Assembly: GCF_030915505.1 (NCBI RefSeq)
Contig: NZ_CP133265.1
Location: forward strand, 930,001-994,000
Direction: 5' to 3'
Length of the DNA: 64,000 nt
From: Neobacillus sp. OS1-2
GTDB lineage: Bacteria > Bacillota > Bacilli > Bacillales > Cytobacillaceae
Below the pieces are notes generated by a model. That model ran no database searches. It was given only the letters and a program-made list of their open reading frames with translations, and was not told where the DNA came from. A program made the translations under genes and the position numbers. This document shows, one piece after another, positions 17,948 through 26,098 of the stretch. Each line of letters starts with the position of its first letter. Position 1 is the first letter of the stretch.

Positions 17948-19462
17948 ATGATCAAAAAAGACAATAATCTTAAGCTTGTTGTTACGGGTATTTTACTAGC
18001 CATTCTTATGTCGGCCATGGATAATACGATCGTTGCAACGGCAATGGGAACCATCGTTTCCGACCTAGGCGGCTTTGACAAATTTATTTGGGTCACATCA
18101 GCCTATATGGTTGCCGTTATGGCCGGAATGCCTATATTCGGTAAACTCTCTGATATGTATGGCCGAAAACGCTTTTTTATTTTTGGATTAGTGGTATTTC
18201 TTGTTGGTTCTGCCCTTTGCGGAATTGCTCAAACGATTGTTCAATTAAGTATCTTCCGGGCGATTCAGGGGATTGGCGGCGGTGCCCTTATGCCGATTGC
18301 CTTTACCATCGTATTCGATATTTTCCCACCGGATAAACGTGGCAAGATGACCGGCTTACTTGGAGCTGTATTCGGGGCCTCCAGTGTATTAGGTCCGCTA
18401 CTTGGGGCCTATATTACAGATTATATTAGCTGGCATTGGATTTTCTATGTGAATGTTCCAATTGGTATTATTTCGCTTATTTTAATTGTTCGTTTTTATC
18501 ATGAATCATTAACCCATTCCAAGCAAAAAATTGACTGGGTCGGAGCGATTACGCTTGTTATTTCTGTAGTCAGTTTAATGTTTGCCCTTGAACTAGGCGG
18601 GAAGGAATACGCTTGGGATTCTGCGCAAATTATTGCTTTATTTGCTAGCTTTTTTGTCTTTATTATTGCCTTTTTCATCACCGAATTTAAGGCAGCTGAA
18701 CCGATTTTGCCGCTTTGGCTGTTTAAGAAAAGATTGTTTGCGACCTCGCAAATCCTTGCCTTTCTTTATGGCGGTACCTTTATCATCTTAACCGTGTTTA
18801 TTCCTATTTTTGTCCAGGGAGTTTACGGCGGTACCGCTAAAAATGCCGGCTTGATTTTGACACCGATGATGTTGGGATCTGTGGCCGGAAGTTCTGTTGG
18901 TGGAATCTTTTTAACCAAGACTTCTTATCGGAATCTAATGTTGATTTCGATTGTTTCTTACGTAATTGGAATGTTCTTCCTTGGAGGTATGGGCGTTGAT
19001 ACGGCCCGCTGGCAATTGACGCTTTATATGATTCTAGTGGGCTTTGGGGTAGGTTTTTCCTTTTCTTTATTGCCGACTGCATCGATTCATAATTTGGAGC
19101 CGCAATACCGGGGAACAGCTAACTCGACGAACTCTTTCCTTCGTTCGTTTGGGATGACCCTTGGGGTGACGATTTTCGGTACCATTCAGGGCAATATTTT
19201 TCAGGATAAATTGAAGGCTGCTTTCGCAGGCATGCAGGGTGGAAGTAATTTTAAGATGGGCGATCCTCGCGAAATTTTCCAAGCCAGTGAGCGTGCGAAG
19301 ATTCCTGACTTTATCCTTTCTAAAATTGTTCATGCGATGTCGGATTCAATTACCCATGCCTTCTTGCTGGCATTGATTCCGATTGCTCTCGCCGCGGTCA
19401 CCATCTTCTTTATGGGAAATGCCCGGGTTGAGGTGACGAAAAAGGAATCTGCTAAAAGCTAA
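17948..19462 (+). CDS. MFS efflux transporter, DHA2 family (14 helices)
   Basis: 504 residues from ATG 17948 with AAGGAG upstream; the longer open frame from 17882 lacks a site. The length and helix count fit the EmrB/QacA type. Seen motifs: SAMDNTIVATAMGTIVSDLGG in helix 1 (motif D1), FGKLSDMYGRKRFF between helices 2 and 3 (motif A), IQGIGGGALMP in helix 4 (motif B) and GAVFGASSVLGPLLGAYI in helix 5 (motif C of antiporters). It is expected to export lipophilic or cationic drugs using the proton gradient. It stands alone with a bidirectional terminator. Substrates cannot be inferred. Confidence 0.9.
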   Translation: MIKKDNNLKLVVTGILLAILMSAMDNTIVATAMGTIVSDLGGFDKFIWVTSAYMVAVMAGMPIFGKLSDMYGRKRFFIFGLVVFLVGSALCGIAQTIVQLSIFRAIQGIGGGALMPIAFTIVFDIFPPDKRGKMTGLLGAVFGASSVLGPLLGAYITDYISWHWIFYVNVPIGIISLILIVRFYHESLTHSKQKIDWVGAITLVISVVSLMFALELGGKEYAWDSAQIIALFASFFVFIIAFFITEFKAAEPILPLWLFKKRLFATSQILAFLYGGTFIILTVFIPIFVQGVYGGTAKNAGLILTPMMLGSVAGSSVGGIFLTKTSYRNLMLISIVSYVIGMFFLGGMGVDTARWQLTLYMILVGFGVGFSFSLLPTASIHNLEPQYRGTANSTNSFLRSFGMTLGVTIFGTIQGNIFQDKLKAAFAGMQGGSNFKMGDPREIFQASERAKIPDFILSKIVHAMSDSITHAFLLALIPIALAAVTIFFMGNARVEVTKKESAKS

Positions 19463-19466
19463 TTAA

Positions 19467-19504
19467 AAATGTACCGGTCCTTTATTAGGCCCGGTACATT
19501 TTTT
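19467..19504. terminator. Bidirectional terminator between DHA2 pump and pirin
   Basis: Long stem built on AATGTACCGG and CCGGTACATT with T and A tracts on both sides. Confidence 0.85.
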
Positions 19505-20342
19505 ATTCCGCAAACTTTCCGTCCATATAATCACGATACGCTTGACGTATTTCTTCTTCAGTGTTCATGACAAATGGACCCCTGGCCACAATCGGCTCAT
19601 TTAAAGGTCTCCCCGCATATAACAACACTCTGAGTCTTTCTTCTGCCTTAATGGCAACCTCACTGCTTTGTCCCGCCTCACTTTTTTCAAGCGAAAGAAC
19701 CTGTCCCTTTTCCGCTACTGTCTTATTTTTACCAAACTGGCCTTTTCCTTCTAAAATATAGATGAATCCATTATAGTCTCCAGGAAGGTCTTGGCTGATT
19801 GATGCTCCTTCCTCAAGGTTGATTTCCACCATCGTTACCGGTACATAGTTTTTCGTATTGGATTGAATTCCACCTGATGAACCGGAGAAGATACGGATTA
19901 ATGCCCCTTCTGCTTCCCTCACCGGCATGTCCTGGGCACGAAGATTTTGGTAGCGAGGTTCCGCCATTTTGTGTTCCCTTGGCAGATTGACCCAAAGCTG
20001 TAACGAATGAACGGTCTCCCCTTCTGCAGGATCCTCAATATGAATCACACCACGTCCCGCAGTCATCCACTGAACATCACCAGGAACAAGCTCACCTTTT
20101 CCCGCTTTATTATCGTAATGCTCGAGTTTCCCATCAATCACATAGGTGACCGTCTCAATGCCGCGGTGCGGGTGAAAATCAAAGGTACCTTTTTTAAAAA
20201 AATCCTCAGCCAAGAGGAGGAAAGGATCAGATTCTATCATCTTGCTTGGATCCAGCACCATCCCCGCCATATGGATCGGACTATTTTGCTGGTGCTGCAC
20301 CGTCCAAATGCGGTCAATACCTCTTTGAAAAATATTGCTCAT
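19503..20342 (-). CDS. Pirin family protein
   Basis: 279 residues; double cupin of the pirin type. The N-terminal cupin has the metal-binding signature FDFHPHRGIETVTYVIDG (two His) and later the GRGVIHIEDP segment, where the third His and an acidic ligand sit. The C-terminal cupin has no clear metal site. Bacterial pirins are iron or other metal proteins, some with quercetinase activity, others interacting with metabolic enzymes. The start is supported by GGGAGG eight bases upstream. The next gene upstream on this strand is a separate transcript behind a 21-nt repeat array. Confidence 0.88.
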   Translation of the reverse strand: MSNIFQRGIDRIWTVQHQQNSPIHMAGMVLDPSKMIESDPFLLLAEDFFKKGTFDFHPHRGIETVTYVIDGKLEHYDNKAGKGELVPGDVQWMTAGRGVIHIEDPAEGETVHSLQLWVNLPREHKMAEPRYQNLRAQDMPVREAEGALIRIFSGSSGGIQSNTKNYVPVTMVEINLEEGASISQDLPGDYNGFIYILEGKGQFGKNKTVAEKGQVLSLEKSEAGQSSEVAIKAEERLRVLLYAGRPLNEPIVARGPFVMNTEEEIRQAYRDYMDGKFAE

Positions 20343-20433
20343 GTTAGTTCCTCCCTTACTTAATTCTAAATAATGGTATCGCCAATTGAGTGGTTTATCA
20401 AATTTAAACCTTGGTTATTGGCGCGAAAATGAG

Positions 20434-20496
20434 ATTCGCTGATTGAGTTTAGTTATTCGCCGATTGACCGCATAAATTCGCTGATAGAATAAAATT
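20434..20496. repeat. Intergenic array of three 21-nt units, ATTCGCYGAT type
   Basis: ATTCGC occurs at 20434, 20455 and 20476, spaced exactly 21 bases. The core is ATTCGCYGATTGA (last copy GATAGA). A further look-alike (ATCGCCAATTGAG, from 20378) lies upstream but out of phase. Period equals that of the arrays at 15 kb and 58.7 kb but the core differs. It is between the pirin start and the terminator of the next gene. Confidence 0.75.
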
Positions 20497-20521
20497 ACCC
20501 TTGTGCAAACTACTTAAAAAC

Positions 20522-20553
20522 CTAAAAAGGACGCCATTATCTGGTGTCCTTTC
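20522..20553 (-). terminator. Terminator of the acidic 131-aa protein gene
   Basis: Arms 20526-20535 and 20543-20552 (AAAGGACGCC/GGTGTCCTTT) with a T-run on the minus strand. Confidence 0.8.
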
Positions 20554-20600
20554 CCTTTACATTAAAATTCCGAGCGAAAAACATTAAAAATCACCACTAT

Positions 20601-20996
20601 TTATACCTCAAGATCCTTGCCTTCTTCAACAATATGGAACAAGAGGTGTGCCAAATGATGGATTGGGCCGTATTCTTCTTCCTCTTCGTTTGTTTCTTCA
20701 TTAAATTCCAGGTCATTTAAGAAAAGCGCCATAAATTCGTAAAAGTCCTTCAGTTGGAATGAAAAGCAGGCAACTGGCTCTTCATTGTCCTCTTCATATT
20801 GCAAGACCATGTAGGAGAGGTCACCATCGGCATCCTCCGCATCGAAAAAGACAAAAAAGCCAATGTTGGTGTCGAGTTCAAATAAATGTCTCGTACCGCC
20901 CGCTGTTGCCTTATCAAACTCTTCCTGATTAAGTTTTTGAATTTGCATGCTATCTACATTATCTTCCTGATGGAATCCGACAACAAATGATTTCAT
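20601..20996 (-). CDS. Uncharacterised acidic protein, 131 aa
   Basis: I do not recognise this family with confidence. The start ATG 20996 is chosen because GGAGG lies eight bases upstream; 13 further in-frame codons exist. The protein is strongly acidic with runs such as NEETNEEEEEYGP, has aromatic-rich strands (NIGFFVFFDAEDADGD; SFQLKDFYEFMALFLN) and no signal peptide or membrane segment, so it should be cytosolic. It has its own terminator. The next gene upstream on the same strand is another tiny acidic protein. No function is proposed. Confidence 0.75.
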   Translation of the reverse strand: MKSFVVGFHQEDNVDSMQIQKLNQEEFDKATAGGTRHLFELDTNIGFFVFFDAEDADGDLSYMVLQYEEDNEEPVACFSFQLKDFYEFMALFLNDLEFNEETNEEEEEYGPIHHLAHLLFHIVEEGKDLEV

Positions 20997-21095
20997 ACAT
21001 TCAACCTCCATAGTTTCTTCCATAATAAAAAACACATATATCTAGCATACCCCTTTTTGATGACGACAACCAATTTTCCCTTTAAAAATAAGAGG

Positions 21096-21257
21096 TTATT
21101 CCTCCCCTTCAAAATGTTCATTTAGGAGTGAATTTTCATTTGGAGCGAATTTCACGGACTGTAAACTCATTTCAGGCTCAAGTCCATAAAGAGTTTTGGC
21201 GGGTTTCTCTTCATTTTCACCGCCATTTACTTTTTGCTCGATTTCCTTTTCATTCAT
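21096..21257 (-). CDS. Small acidic protein, 53 aa, unknown
   Basis: A 53-residue frame beginning MNEKEIEQKVNGGENEEKP and ending NEHFEGEE. AAGGG lies about nine bases before ATG 21257; an ATG nine bases earlier would be too close to it. The protein is hydrophilic, rich in Glu, Asn and Lys, without membrane segments. Good site, reasonable codon use and a gap otherwise unexplained argue that it is real. No family recognised. Confidence 0.65.
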   Translation of the reverse strand: MNEKEIEQKVNGGENEEKPAKTLYGLEPEMSLQSVKFAPNENSLLNEHFEGEE

Positions 21258-21340
21258 TGGAATCATCCCTTTTTTAGTTTTTGCTTTCTTCTATTGTCTG
21301 CTTTACAGTTTGATCACATGCTAAAATTTTTTCTTACCAA

Positions 21341-21371
21341 AAGAAAAACCAGCCCAATAAAAAGCTGGTAA
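21341..21371 (-). terminator. Terminator of corA
   Basis: ACCAGC (21348-21353) and GCTGGT (21364-21369), followed on the minus strand by TTTTTCTTTT, just after the corA stop. Confidence 0.8.
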
Positions 21372-21372
21372 T

Positions 21373-22311
21373 CTAGAAATATTTCTTTTTCCAAAAAATG
21401 AATGCTGTTAAGCTTGTTATAGATGCAGAGATTACGAGTGGAATGGCATAGGAATGCGTCGCATGCTGGAAAGGAATGTCGACGTTCATTCCGTAAAAGC
21501 TCGCCACCATCGTTGGGAACGACAAGATAATCGTTATCGAAGTTAAGAATTTCATGACAATGTTCAAGTTATTGGAAATGATGGAGGCAAAGGCATTCAT
21601 CATCCCGCTTAAGATGGAACGGTACGTTTCAGCCATTTCAATTGCCTGGGTGATTTCGATAATAACATCCTCTAATAATTCCTTGTCTTCCTCGTACATT
21701 TTTAAATAGTTAAAGCGCAGAATCTTATCGAGTACAACCTTATTCGAGCGTAACGAGGTTGTAAAATAAACCAAACTTTTCTCTAATGCAAGAAACGCGT
21801 ATAGTTCTTTATTTTTCAATGATTGGTGCACTTCACGTTCAATTTCATTCGTTTTCTTATTGATTTGCTTTAAATAACGTAGGTAATAGGATGAAATGAC
21901 AAACAGAATCTGGAGAGCAAATCTTGTCTTTTTAAAGGTAAAGAATTCTTTGACCCTGTTTTTTCGGAATTCTTCTACTATCGGTGTATCTTTTAATGAA
22001 ACAGTAATAATACATTCATCTGTTAAAATAATGCCAATTGGAATGGTTTCATAAACGGTCAGTCCTGATTCGTCTTGGACCGTATACGGAAAGTCGACAA
22101 TAATATAAATCCTGCCGTCATCCCGTTCAATCCTTGGACGTTCTTCATCATCCAAGGCATCCTTTATGATATCAACATCGACTTGCGCATCATTGGATAC
22201 TTTATTAATTTCTTCTGCCGTTGGTGCGTACATATTTACCCAGCAGCCCTTTGAAATCACATCAACTTTTTCTAACACTCTTGCATCGGTGCTTTTAAAA
22301 ATTTCTAACAT
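21373..22311 (-). CDS. corA: CorA-type magnesium/divalent cation channel
   Basis: 312 residues. The large N-terminal cytoplasmic domain is followed by the long pore helix and two C-terminal membrane helices. The selectivity signature GMN is present at about residues 275-277 in FYGMNVDIPF, and the C-terminus is basic (FWKKKYF). It transports Mg2+ (some members Co2+, Ni2+ or Zn2+) as a pentamer gated by cytoplasmic Mg2+. The ribosome binding site GAGGAGG is seven bases upstream and lies in a predicted hairpin of a structured leader (22319-22453). A CDF transporter gene lies 206 bp upstream on the same strand, so the two may be co-transcribed. Confidence 0.93.
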   Translation of the reverse strand: MLEIFKSTDARVLEKVDVISKGCWVNMYAPTAEEINKVSNDAQVDVDIIKDALDDEERPRIERDDGRIYIIVDFPYTVQDESGLTVYETIPIGIILTDECIITVSLKDTPIVEEFRKNRVKEFFTFKKTRFALQILFVISSYYLRYLKQINKKTNEIEREVHQSLKNKELYAFLALEKSLVYFTTSLRSNKVVLDKILRFNYLKMYEEDKELLEDVIIEITQAIEMAETYRSILSGMMNAFASIISNNLNIVMKFLTSITIILSFPTMVASFYGMNVDIPFQHATHSYAIPLVISASITSLTAFIFWKKKYF

Positions 22312-22318
22312 GCGAAAA

Positions 22319-22453
22319 CCTCCTCACTCACTTTGTTTGAGGAAGCCAACAACCTTTTTCAGAGTTGATATTCAAGATATTCAATTCAAAGACATTGACT
22401 TCCCCTCGCCTACTTGGGTCCGGGTCTATGGAATAACTCAAAAATATCAACTC
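22319..22453 (-). promoter_or_regulatory. Structured 5' leader of corA, candidate cis-regulatory RNA
   Basis: On the minus strand GAGTTGATATT (22443-22453) is perfectly complementary to AATATCAACTC (22362-22372), an 11-bp stem closing about 70 nt that contain the C/G-rich strings ACCCGGACCC and GGCGAGGGG. Downstream, CTTCCTC (22339-22345) can pair with GAGGAGG (22319-22325), which is the corA ribosome binding site. This is the layout of a translational riboswitch or other sensor RNA. It does not resemble the M-box, ydaO or yybP-ykoY consensus as I know them. The folding was done by eye only. Confidence 0.5.
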
Positions 22454-22516
22454 CTTCGCATTTTAATATCCTATCTTATCATAAACCAAATACCAGAAAG
22501 GTCATAGTAGTTTTTT

Positions 22517-23422
22517 TTAGGAATTATTACTATCGTCAGGAAAATAGGGATTTAAATGAATGAGTACTTCACGAATGTTGTCATTTTCATCCATTAATTT
22601 TTGTTTGATTGATTTAGCCAGATCGTGACCTTGTTTAATGGTTTTAAAGTGATCAATAGAAATGCGTAAATCCACCAATACATAATGCCCATGTTCTCTT
22701 GCCCGAATGCGGTCAATCCGCTTTACCTCTTGAAATTCACCCACAATGGAAATGTATTCCTGCAGTGTCTCTGTATTAATATTACGCTCAAGTAAGATGT
22801 CAAATGCCTCTGTCAGCATTTCCTTTGCAATTTTAAATATTAAATAGGCGACGAAAATACTTGCTGCCTTGTCCCCATATAGTAAGAAATGAATATCCAT
22901 TCGTTCCCCCACAATGGAAACGAGTACCCCGATTGCCGCTGCAATGGATGCAACTATATCTGCTTTATGGTCAAAAGCAATCGCTTCAATGGCTTTACTT
23001 TGATTCTGTTTAGCGACCTTAAGTGAACTTCTGTATAAAATAATTTTCGTAATAAACGAAAAAAGTGCGACCCACATCGCTAAGAAACTAGGTGACTCCA
23101 CTTCGTGGAAGAAACCACTAAAGCCTTCGTAGGCTACATAAATGGCCACAAGTAAAAGCAGAAATCCAATTATTTCAGAGACGATTACCTCTGCCTTTCC
23201 ATGACCATATGGATGTTCTTTGTCAGCTGGTTTATTCGCAATTTTTATCACCAATAAGACGATGACGGAGGCGAACACATCAGCGGCAGAATGGATCCCG
23301 TCCGCAAATACCGCGTCACTATGACCGTACCCGCCAATGATGACTTTTCCTAATGTTAGGATAATATTACTAATCACACTAATCCAGGCTACTTTTTTAG
23401 CCAGCGATTCTCTCATTTCCAT
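22517..23422 (-). CDS. Cation diffusion facilitator (CDF) family transporter
   Basis: 301 residues; six membrane helices then a C-terminal cytoplasmic ferredoxin-like domain. Metal-site residues are visible in ADGIHSAADVFAS (helix 2) and FDHKADIVASIAAA (helix 5), with HPYGHGKAE in the first cytoplasmic loop. CDF proteins export Zn, Mn, Fe or Co in exchange for protons. The helix 2 and 5 Asp/His pattern (D..H..D and H..D) leaves the metal open: related Bacillus proteins include the Mn exporters MneP and MneS. GGTGG precedes ATG 23422. It lies upstream of corA on the same strand without an obvious terminator between them. Confidence 0.9.
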   Translation of the reverse strand: MEMRESLAKKVAWISVISNIILTLGKVIIGGYGHSDAVFADGIHSAADVFASVIVLLVIKIANKPADKEHPYGHGKAEVIVSEIIGFLLLLVAIYVAYEGFSGFFHEVESPSFLAMWVALFSFITKIILYRSSLKVAKQNQSKAIEAIAFDHKADIVASIAAAIGVLVSIVGERMDIHFLLYGDKAASIFVAYLIFKIAKEMLTEAFDILLERNINTETLQEYISIVGEFQEVKRIDRIRAREHGHYVLVDLRISIDHFKTIKQGHDLAKSIKQKLMDENDNIREVLIHLNPYFPDDSNNS

Positions 23423-23483
23423 CGTAATCCACCTTTGAAATTCCTTTAGCCATCATAGCAAATACAAACTGGATGGGTCTAGA

Positions 23484-23523
23484 GAAAAAGTCTTGTGCAG
23501 CCTAATAAATGTTGGCTGCACAC
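23484..23523 (-). terminator. Probable terminator of the 45-aa gene
   Basis: Perfect 8-bp arms GTGCAGCC (23495-23502) and GGCTGCAC (23514-23521); the T-run on the minus strand comes four bases after the stem. Confidence 0.6.
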
Positions 23524-23533
23524 AAATAATTTC

Positions 23534-23671
23534 TCATTCTTCAGGACCCTCATTGTCCTTTTTCCTCATTTCTACTTCCTCCACAACAGAAATTCTGTTT
23601 ATTTGGTCATGAAGATAATGGAATGCCTGATCTAATTCTTCTCGTGTTGGAAATTCCTTTTTTCGATTCAT
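23534..23671 (-). CDS. Small charged protein, 45 aa, unknown
   Basis: A 45-residue frame starting MNRKKEFPTREELDQAFHYLHDQINRI and ending NEGPEE. AAGGGG lies eight bases before ATG 23671, and a terminator-like hairpin follows. The sequence is a predicted amphipathic helix with many charged residues and no membrane segment. It is probably a real small cytosolic protein. No family recognised. Confidence 0.65.
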   Translation of the reverse strand: MNRKKEFPTREELDQAFHYLHDQINRISVVEEVEMRKKDNEGPEE

Positions 23672-23764
23672 TAACAAATCCCCTTCCAATATTTATAGGA
23701 GTAATAATTTTAAAATAAGAAAAAATACCGGTGTAGTGCTTTTAAAAAAAAGGAGGATGACAGA

Positions 23765-23971
23765 ATGGACAATAAAAAGGCAAATCCCAAGAAAGAGTTA
23801 GCAGGAAGTTTTTATCATCCGAGTTATTATCAAGAAAAGGATACCTTATCCTCAGGGCTTGCGACTACACATGAGCAAGTGAGCGACACCTATACCGAGG
23901 GACAAATAGGCGCCGTTATTGATGATGTAAACGGAAAGGATATACCGATTCCCCGAAAAGGATTTGAATAA
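23765..23971 (+). CDS. Small protein, YozQ-like (DUF4025 type)
   Basis: 68 residues from ATG 23765 with AAAGGAGG upstream. The central string SSGLATTHEQVSDTYTEGQIG followed by IDDVNGKDIPIPRKGF resembles the DUF4025/YozQ proteins of Bacillus as I remember them. It is hydrophilic, without a membrane segment. Function is unknown; such proteins are often found among sporulation-expressed genes. It is followed at once by a strong bidirectional terminator shared with yteA. Confidence 0.65.
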   Translation: MDNKKANPKKELAGSFYHPSYYQEKDTLSSGLATTHEQVSDTYTEGQIGAVIDDVNGKDIPIPRKGFE

Positions 23972-23984
23972 GGGTTATAATAAG

Positions 23985-24020
23985 GAAAACAGCTCTCAAC
24001 CGAAAGCTGTTTTCTTTATT
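23985..24020. terminator. Bidirectional terminator
   Basis: GAAAACAGCT (23985-23994) and AGCTGTTTTC (24005-24014), perfect 10-bp arms, with T-rich flank on the plus strand. Confidence 0.85.
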
Positions 24021-24775
24021 TATTTTTCATCCTCAACGTAAGGGTCGTGTTCATATGCCGGCAGATCGCCAAAGGTTGTCATGATTCCTTCTTCATCGAG
24101 GGCGTCTTCATACTTTTCATGCTGTGGATTTGGATACACCTTTATATCATTTCCATACATATCATTACCGACAAAATTTTCATAGTCCTCCACGTAACCG
24201 ATATTTTCATCGGCTTCCACATACATATCTTGATAATCATCTTGCGGAAAGGCTAAATCCGATGGCGTATCAGAAGTTCCCCAGGCTGCCACGGTCTGCC
24301 AGGAATCCTCAGCATCAAAACTAACGTTTTCCTTCCTTTCATCCATATCAAACTTTCCAAATGGAGGAGCCAACACTTCTTCCTCGACTGGACGATTATG
24401 GGAGGTAGCTTGATCTTGGCTGTGCTCAATACAAAAGGTGGTATTCGGAAGGGCCTGTAACCGTTCAAATGGAATGTCTTTTCCGCAGACATCACATTTT
24501 CCATACGTTCCATTTTCCATTGCTTCTAAGGCTCTGTCAATATTCCCTAACTGTGTTTCAGAATGCTCATTTAAAGCAATATCCTTTTCGCGTTCATATA
24601 ATTCTGTTGCTTCATCGGCCGGATGGTTATCATAGCTCGATAACTCCCCCATCGATTCATGGGCATGCCCACGTTCTAACCCGAAATGATCATTTTGTTC
24701 CAACCGTCCCTCCGCTTCGGCCTTTTCTTGCAACAATTGTAACCGTAGCTCAGCTAACTGCTGTGTCGATAACAT
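24020..24775 (-). CDS. yteA: YteA family DksA/TraR zinc-finger sporulation protein
   Basis: 251 residues. The N-terminal half is an acidic coiled-coil region of the DksA/TraR type (LRLQLLQEKAEAEGRLEQ, then ELSSYDNHPADEATELYEREKD). Near residue 95 comes the zinc motif GKCDVCGKDIPFERLQALPNTTFCIEHS, with two Cys, then Cys and His. The long C-terminal region is very acidic and rich in Asp, Glu and Tyr (DDYQDMY; YENFVGNDMYGND) and lacks known domains. Family members are annotated as sporulation proteins. They may modulate RNA polymerase like DksA, but that is inferred. ATG 24775 has AAAGGGG upstream. Confidence 0.88.
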   Translation of the reverse strand: MLSTQQLAELRLQLLQEKAEAEGRLEQNDHFGLERGHAHESMGELSSYDNHPADEATELYEREKDIALNEHSETQLGNIDRALEAMENGTYGKCDVCGKDIPFERLQALPNTTFCIEHSQDQATSHNRPVEEEVLAPPFGKFDMDERKENVSFDAEDSWQTVAAWGTSDTPSDLAFPQDDYQDMYVEADENIGYVEDYENFVGNDMYGNDIKVYPNPQHEKYEDALDEEGIMTTFGDLPAYEHDPYVEDEK

Positions 24776-24992
24776 GCGCTAAACCCCTTTCTTGGAAAAA
24801 GCGTTATCTATCTCACCATTTATTTCATTTATTTTTTATCGTACCCTTATATTTTCATTTGTTTCACGCTTGATTATGTATTTAAAATTGAATTCCATCA
24901 AAATCCTATCATCTGATTGGCAAGGGAACCGTATAAGAATTGGTTTGGGGTGTATCTTAAGGATGAAAATGATTAGAATGAGGGGGATTAAC

Positions 24993-25154
24993 GTGGTTAA
25001 TTTAGACTTTGAAAAATTTAAAAAAGAACAGCGCGAACATAAGGCGGAATATATAGGAAGCGACAAAAACAAGCAACCAGGCTTTAACGACCCTGAATAT
25101 AACAACCAGGATGACACTGATAAATCACCAGGGGCAACCGGAAGAGAGGTTTAA
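24993..25154 (+). CDS. Small hydrophilic protein, 53 aa, unknown
   Basis: I choose GTG 24993 as start because GAGGGGGA lies seven bases upstream; the open frame extends further but without a site. The 53-residue product begins MVNLDFEKFKKEQREHKAEY and continues with Asn/Asp/Gln-rich sequence (NDPEYNNQDD) to GATGREV. No membrane segment. It is followed by a terminator. Small proteins of this composition are common in Bacillus and often sporulation-linked, but I cannot name the family. Confidence 0.65.
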   Translation: MVNLDFEKFKKEQREHKAEYIGSDKNKQPGFNDPEYNNQDDTDKSPGATGREV

Positions 25155-25159
25155 ATGAT

Positions 25160-25199
25160 TAAAAGGTTGGGGACGTATGCATTCCCTCAACCTTTTTAA
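25160..25199. terminator. Bidirectional terminator
   Basis: AAAAGGTTG (25161-25169) and CAACCTTTT (25188-25196), with inner GGGA/TTCC pairing; T-run on the plus strand, A-run on the other side. Confidence 0.75.
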
Positions 25200-25207
25200 A
25201 AAAGATC

Positions 25208-25984
25208 CTATTCCCCTTTAAAGTTCGGCGGGCGTTTTTCATTAAATGCTGTTAATGCCTCGATTCGATCCTTTGTAGGGATTATTACTTCATACGCCTT
25301 CGCTTCGATGGCCAATCCTGTCTTTACATCCACATTGCTTCCATAGTTTACGGCGAATTTCGCTTGCGTCACGGCAAGGGGAGCATTTTTCATTATTTCT
25401 GCTGCCAATTCTATAGAGGAATCGAGTAACTGGCTCTTTTCGACTACTTTATTTACCAGTCCTAAATCAAAGGCATTGGTTGCCTTAATCTTTCTTGCTG
25501 TTAATATCAATTCCTTCGCTTTCGAAAGTCCAATGATTCGGCTTAAGCGTTGTGTGCCCCCGGCACCGGGGATTATTCCCCAACTTACTTCCGTTAAACC
25601 CATTGTTGCTTCTTTCACGGCAATACGAAAATCACAAACTAAGGCAAGTTCAAGCCCGCCACCAAGTGCATAGCCATTGATAGCAGCAATCGTTGGTTGC
25701 GGTAACTCTTCAATCTTTGTGAAAATAGAGCGGATCATGCCCACGTTTCTTTGAACCTCTTTTTCACTTAGTGTCCGTCTTTCCCTTAAATCTGCACCTG
25801 CACTAAAGGCCTTTTCTCCAGCTCCGGTGATAATAACGACGCGGATATCCTTATCATGTTTCAGCCCGTCTACCACCTCTTCTAACTGTTGAAGCGCTTC
25901 TATATCAAAGCAATTTAATTGATCTGGGCGATTGATGGTTATGACTGCTAATCGATTTTCTACCTTTAATATTACCTTTTCCAC
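25208..25984 (-). CDS. Enoyl-CoA hydratase/isomerase family protein
   Basis: 258 residues from GTG 25984 (GGAGGGGG seven bases upstream); the longer frame to 26014 passes through that site. It has the crotonase fold: INRPDQLNCFD, ITGAGEKAFSAGADLRE (first oxyanion-hole strand), INGYALGGGLELALVCDFRIA (second oxyanion-hole strand and catalytic Glu in GGGLELAL), and LTEVSWGIIPGAGGTQRL with the second catalytic-type Glu. It hydrates enoyl-CoA intermediates of fatty acid or branched-chain amino acid breakdown, similar to YngF-type hydratases. No beta-oxidation partners are nearby. Substrate is unknown. Confidence 0.88.
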   Translation of the reverse strand: MEKVILKVENRLAVITINRPDQLNCFDIEALQQLEEVVDGLKHDKDIRVVIITGAGEKAFSAGADLRERRTLSEKEVQRNVGMIRSIFTKIEELPQPTIAAINGYALGGGLELALVCDFRIAVKEATMGLTEVSWGIIPGAGGTQRLSRIIGLSKAKELILTARKIKATNAFDLGLVNKVVEKSQLLDSSIELAAEIMKNAPLAVTQAKFAVNYGSNVDVKTGLAIEAKAYEVIIPTKDRIEALTAFNEKRPPNFKGE

Positions 25985-26098
25985 ATTGAATCCCCCTCCT
26001 GATACTATTAACATTAATAGGAAGATGATTTACATGTCAATAAGAATGGACAAAATATTGTAAAAAGTTGAACCATTCACTTTAGCACTAGTATTTAT

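Noticed and set aside
24469..24873. Plus-strand 134-aa frame within yteA
   Set aside because: It is antisense to yteA, with His/Leu-rich shadow composition.
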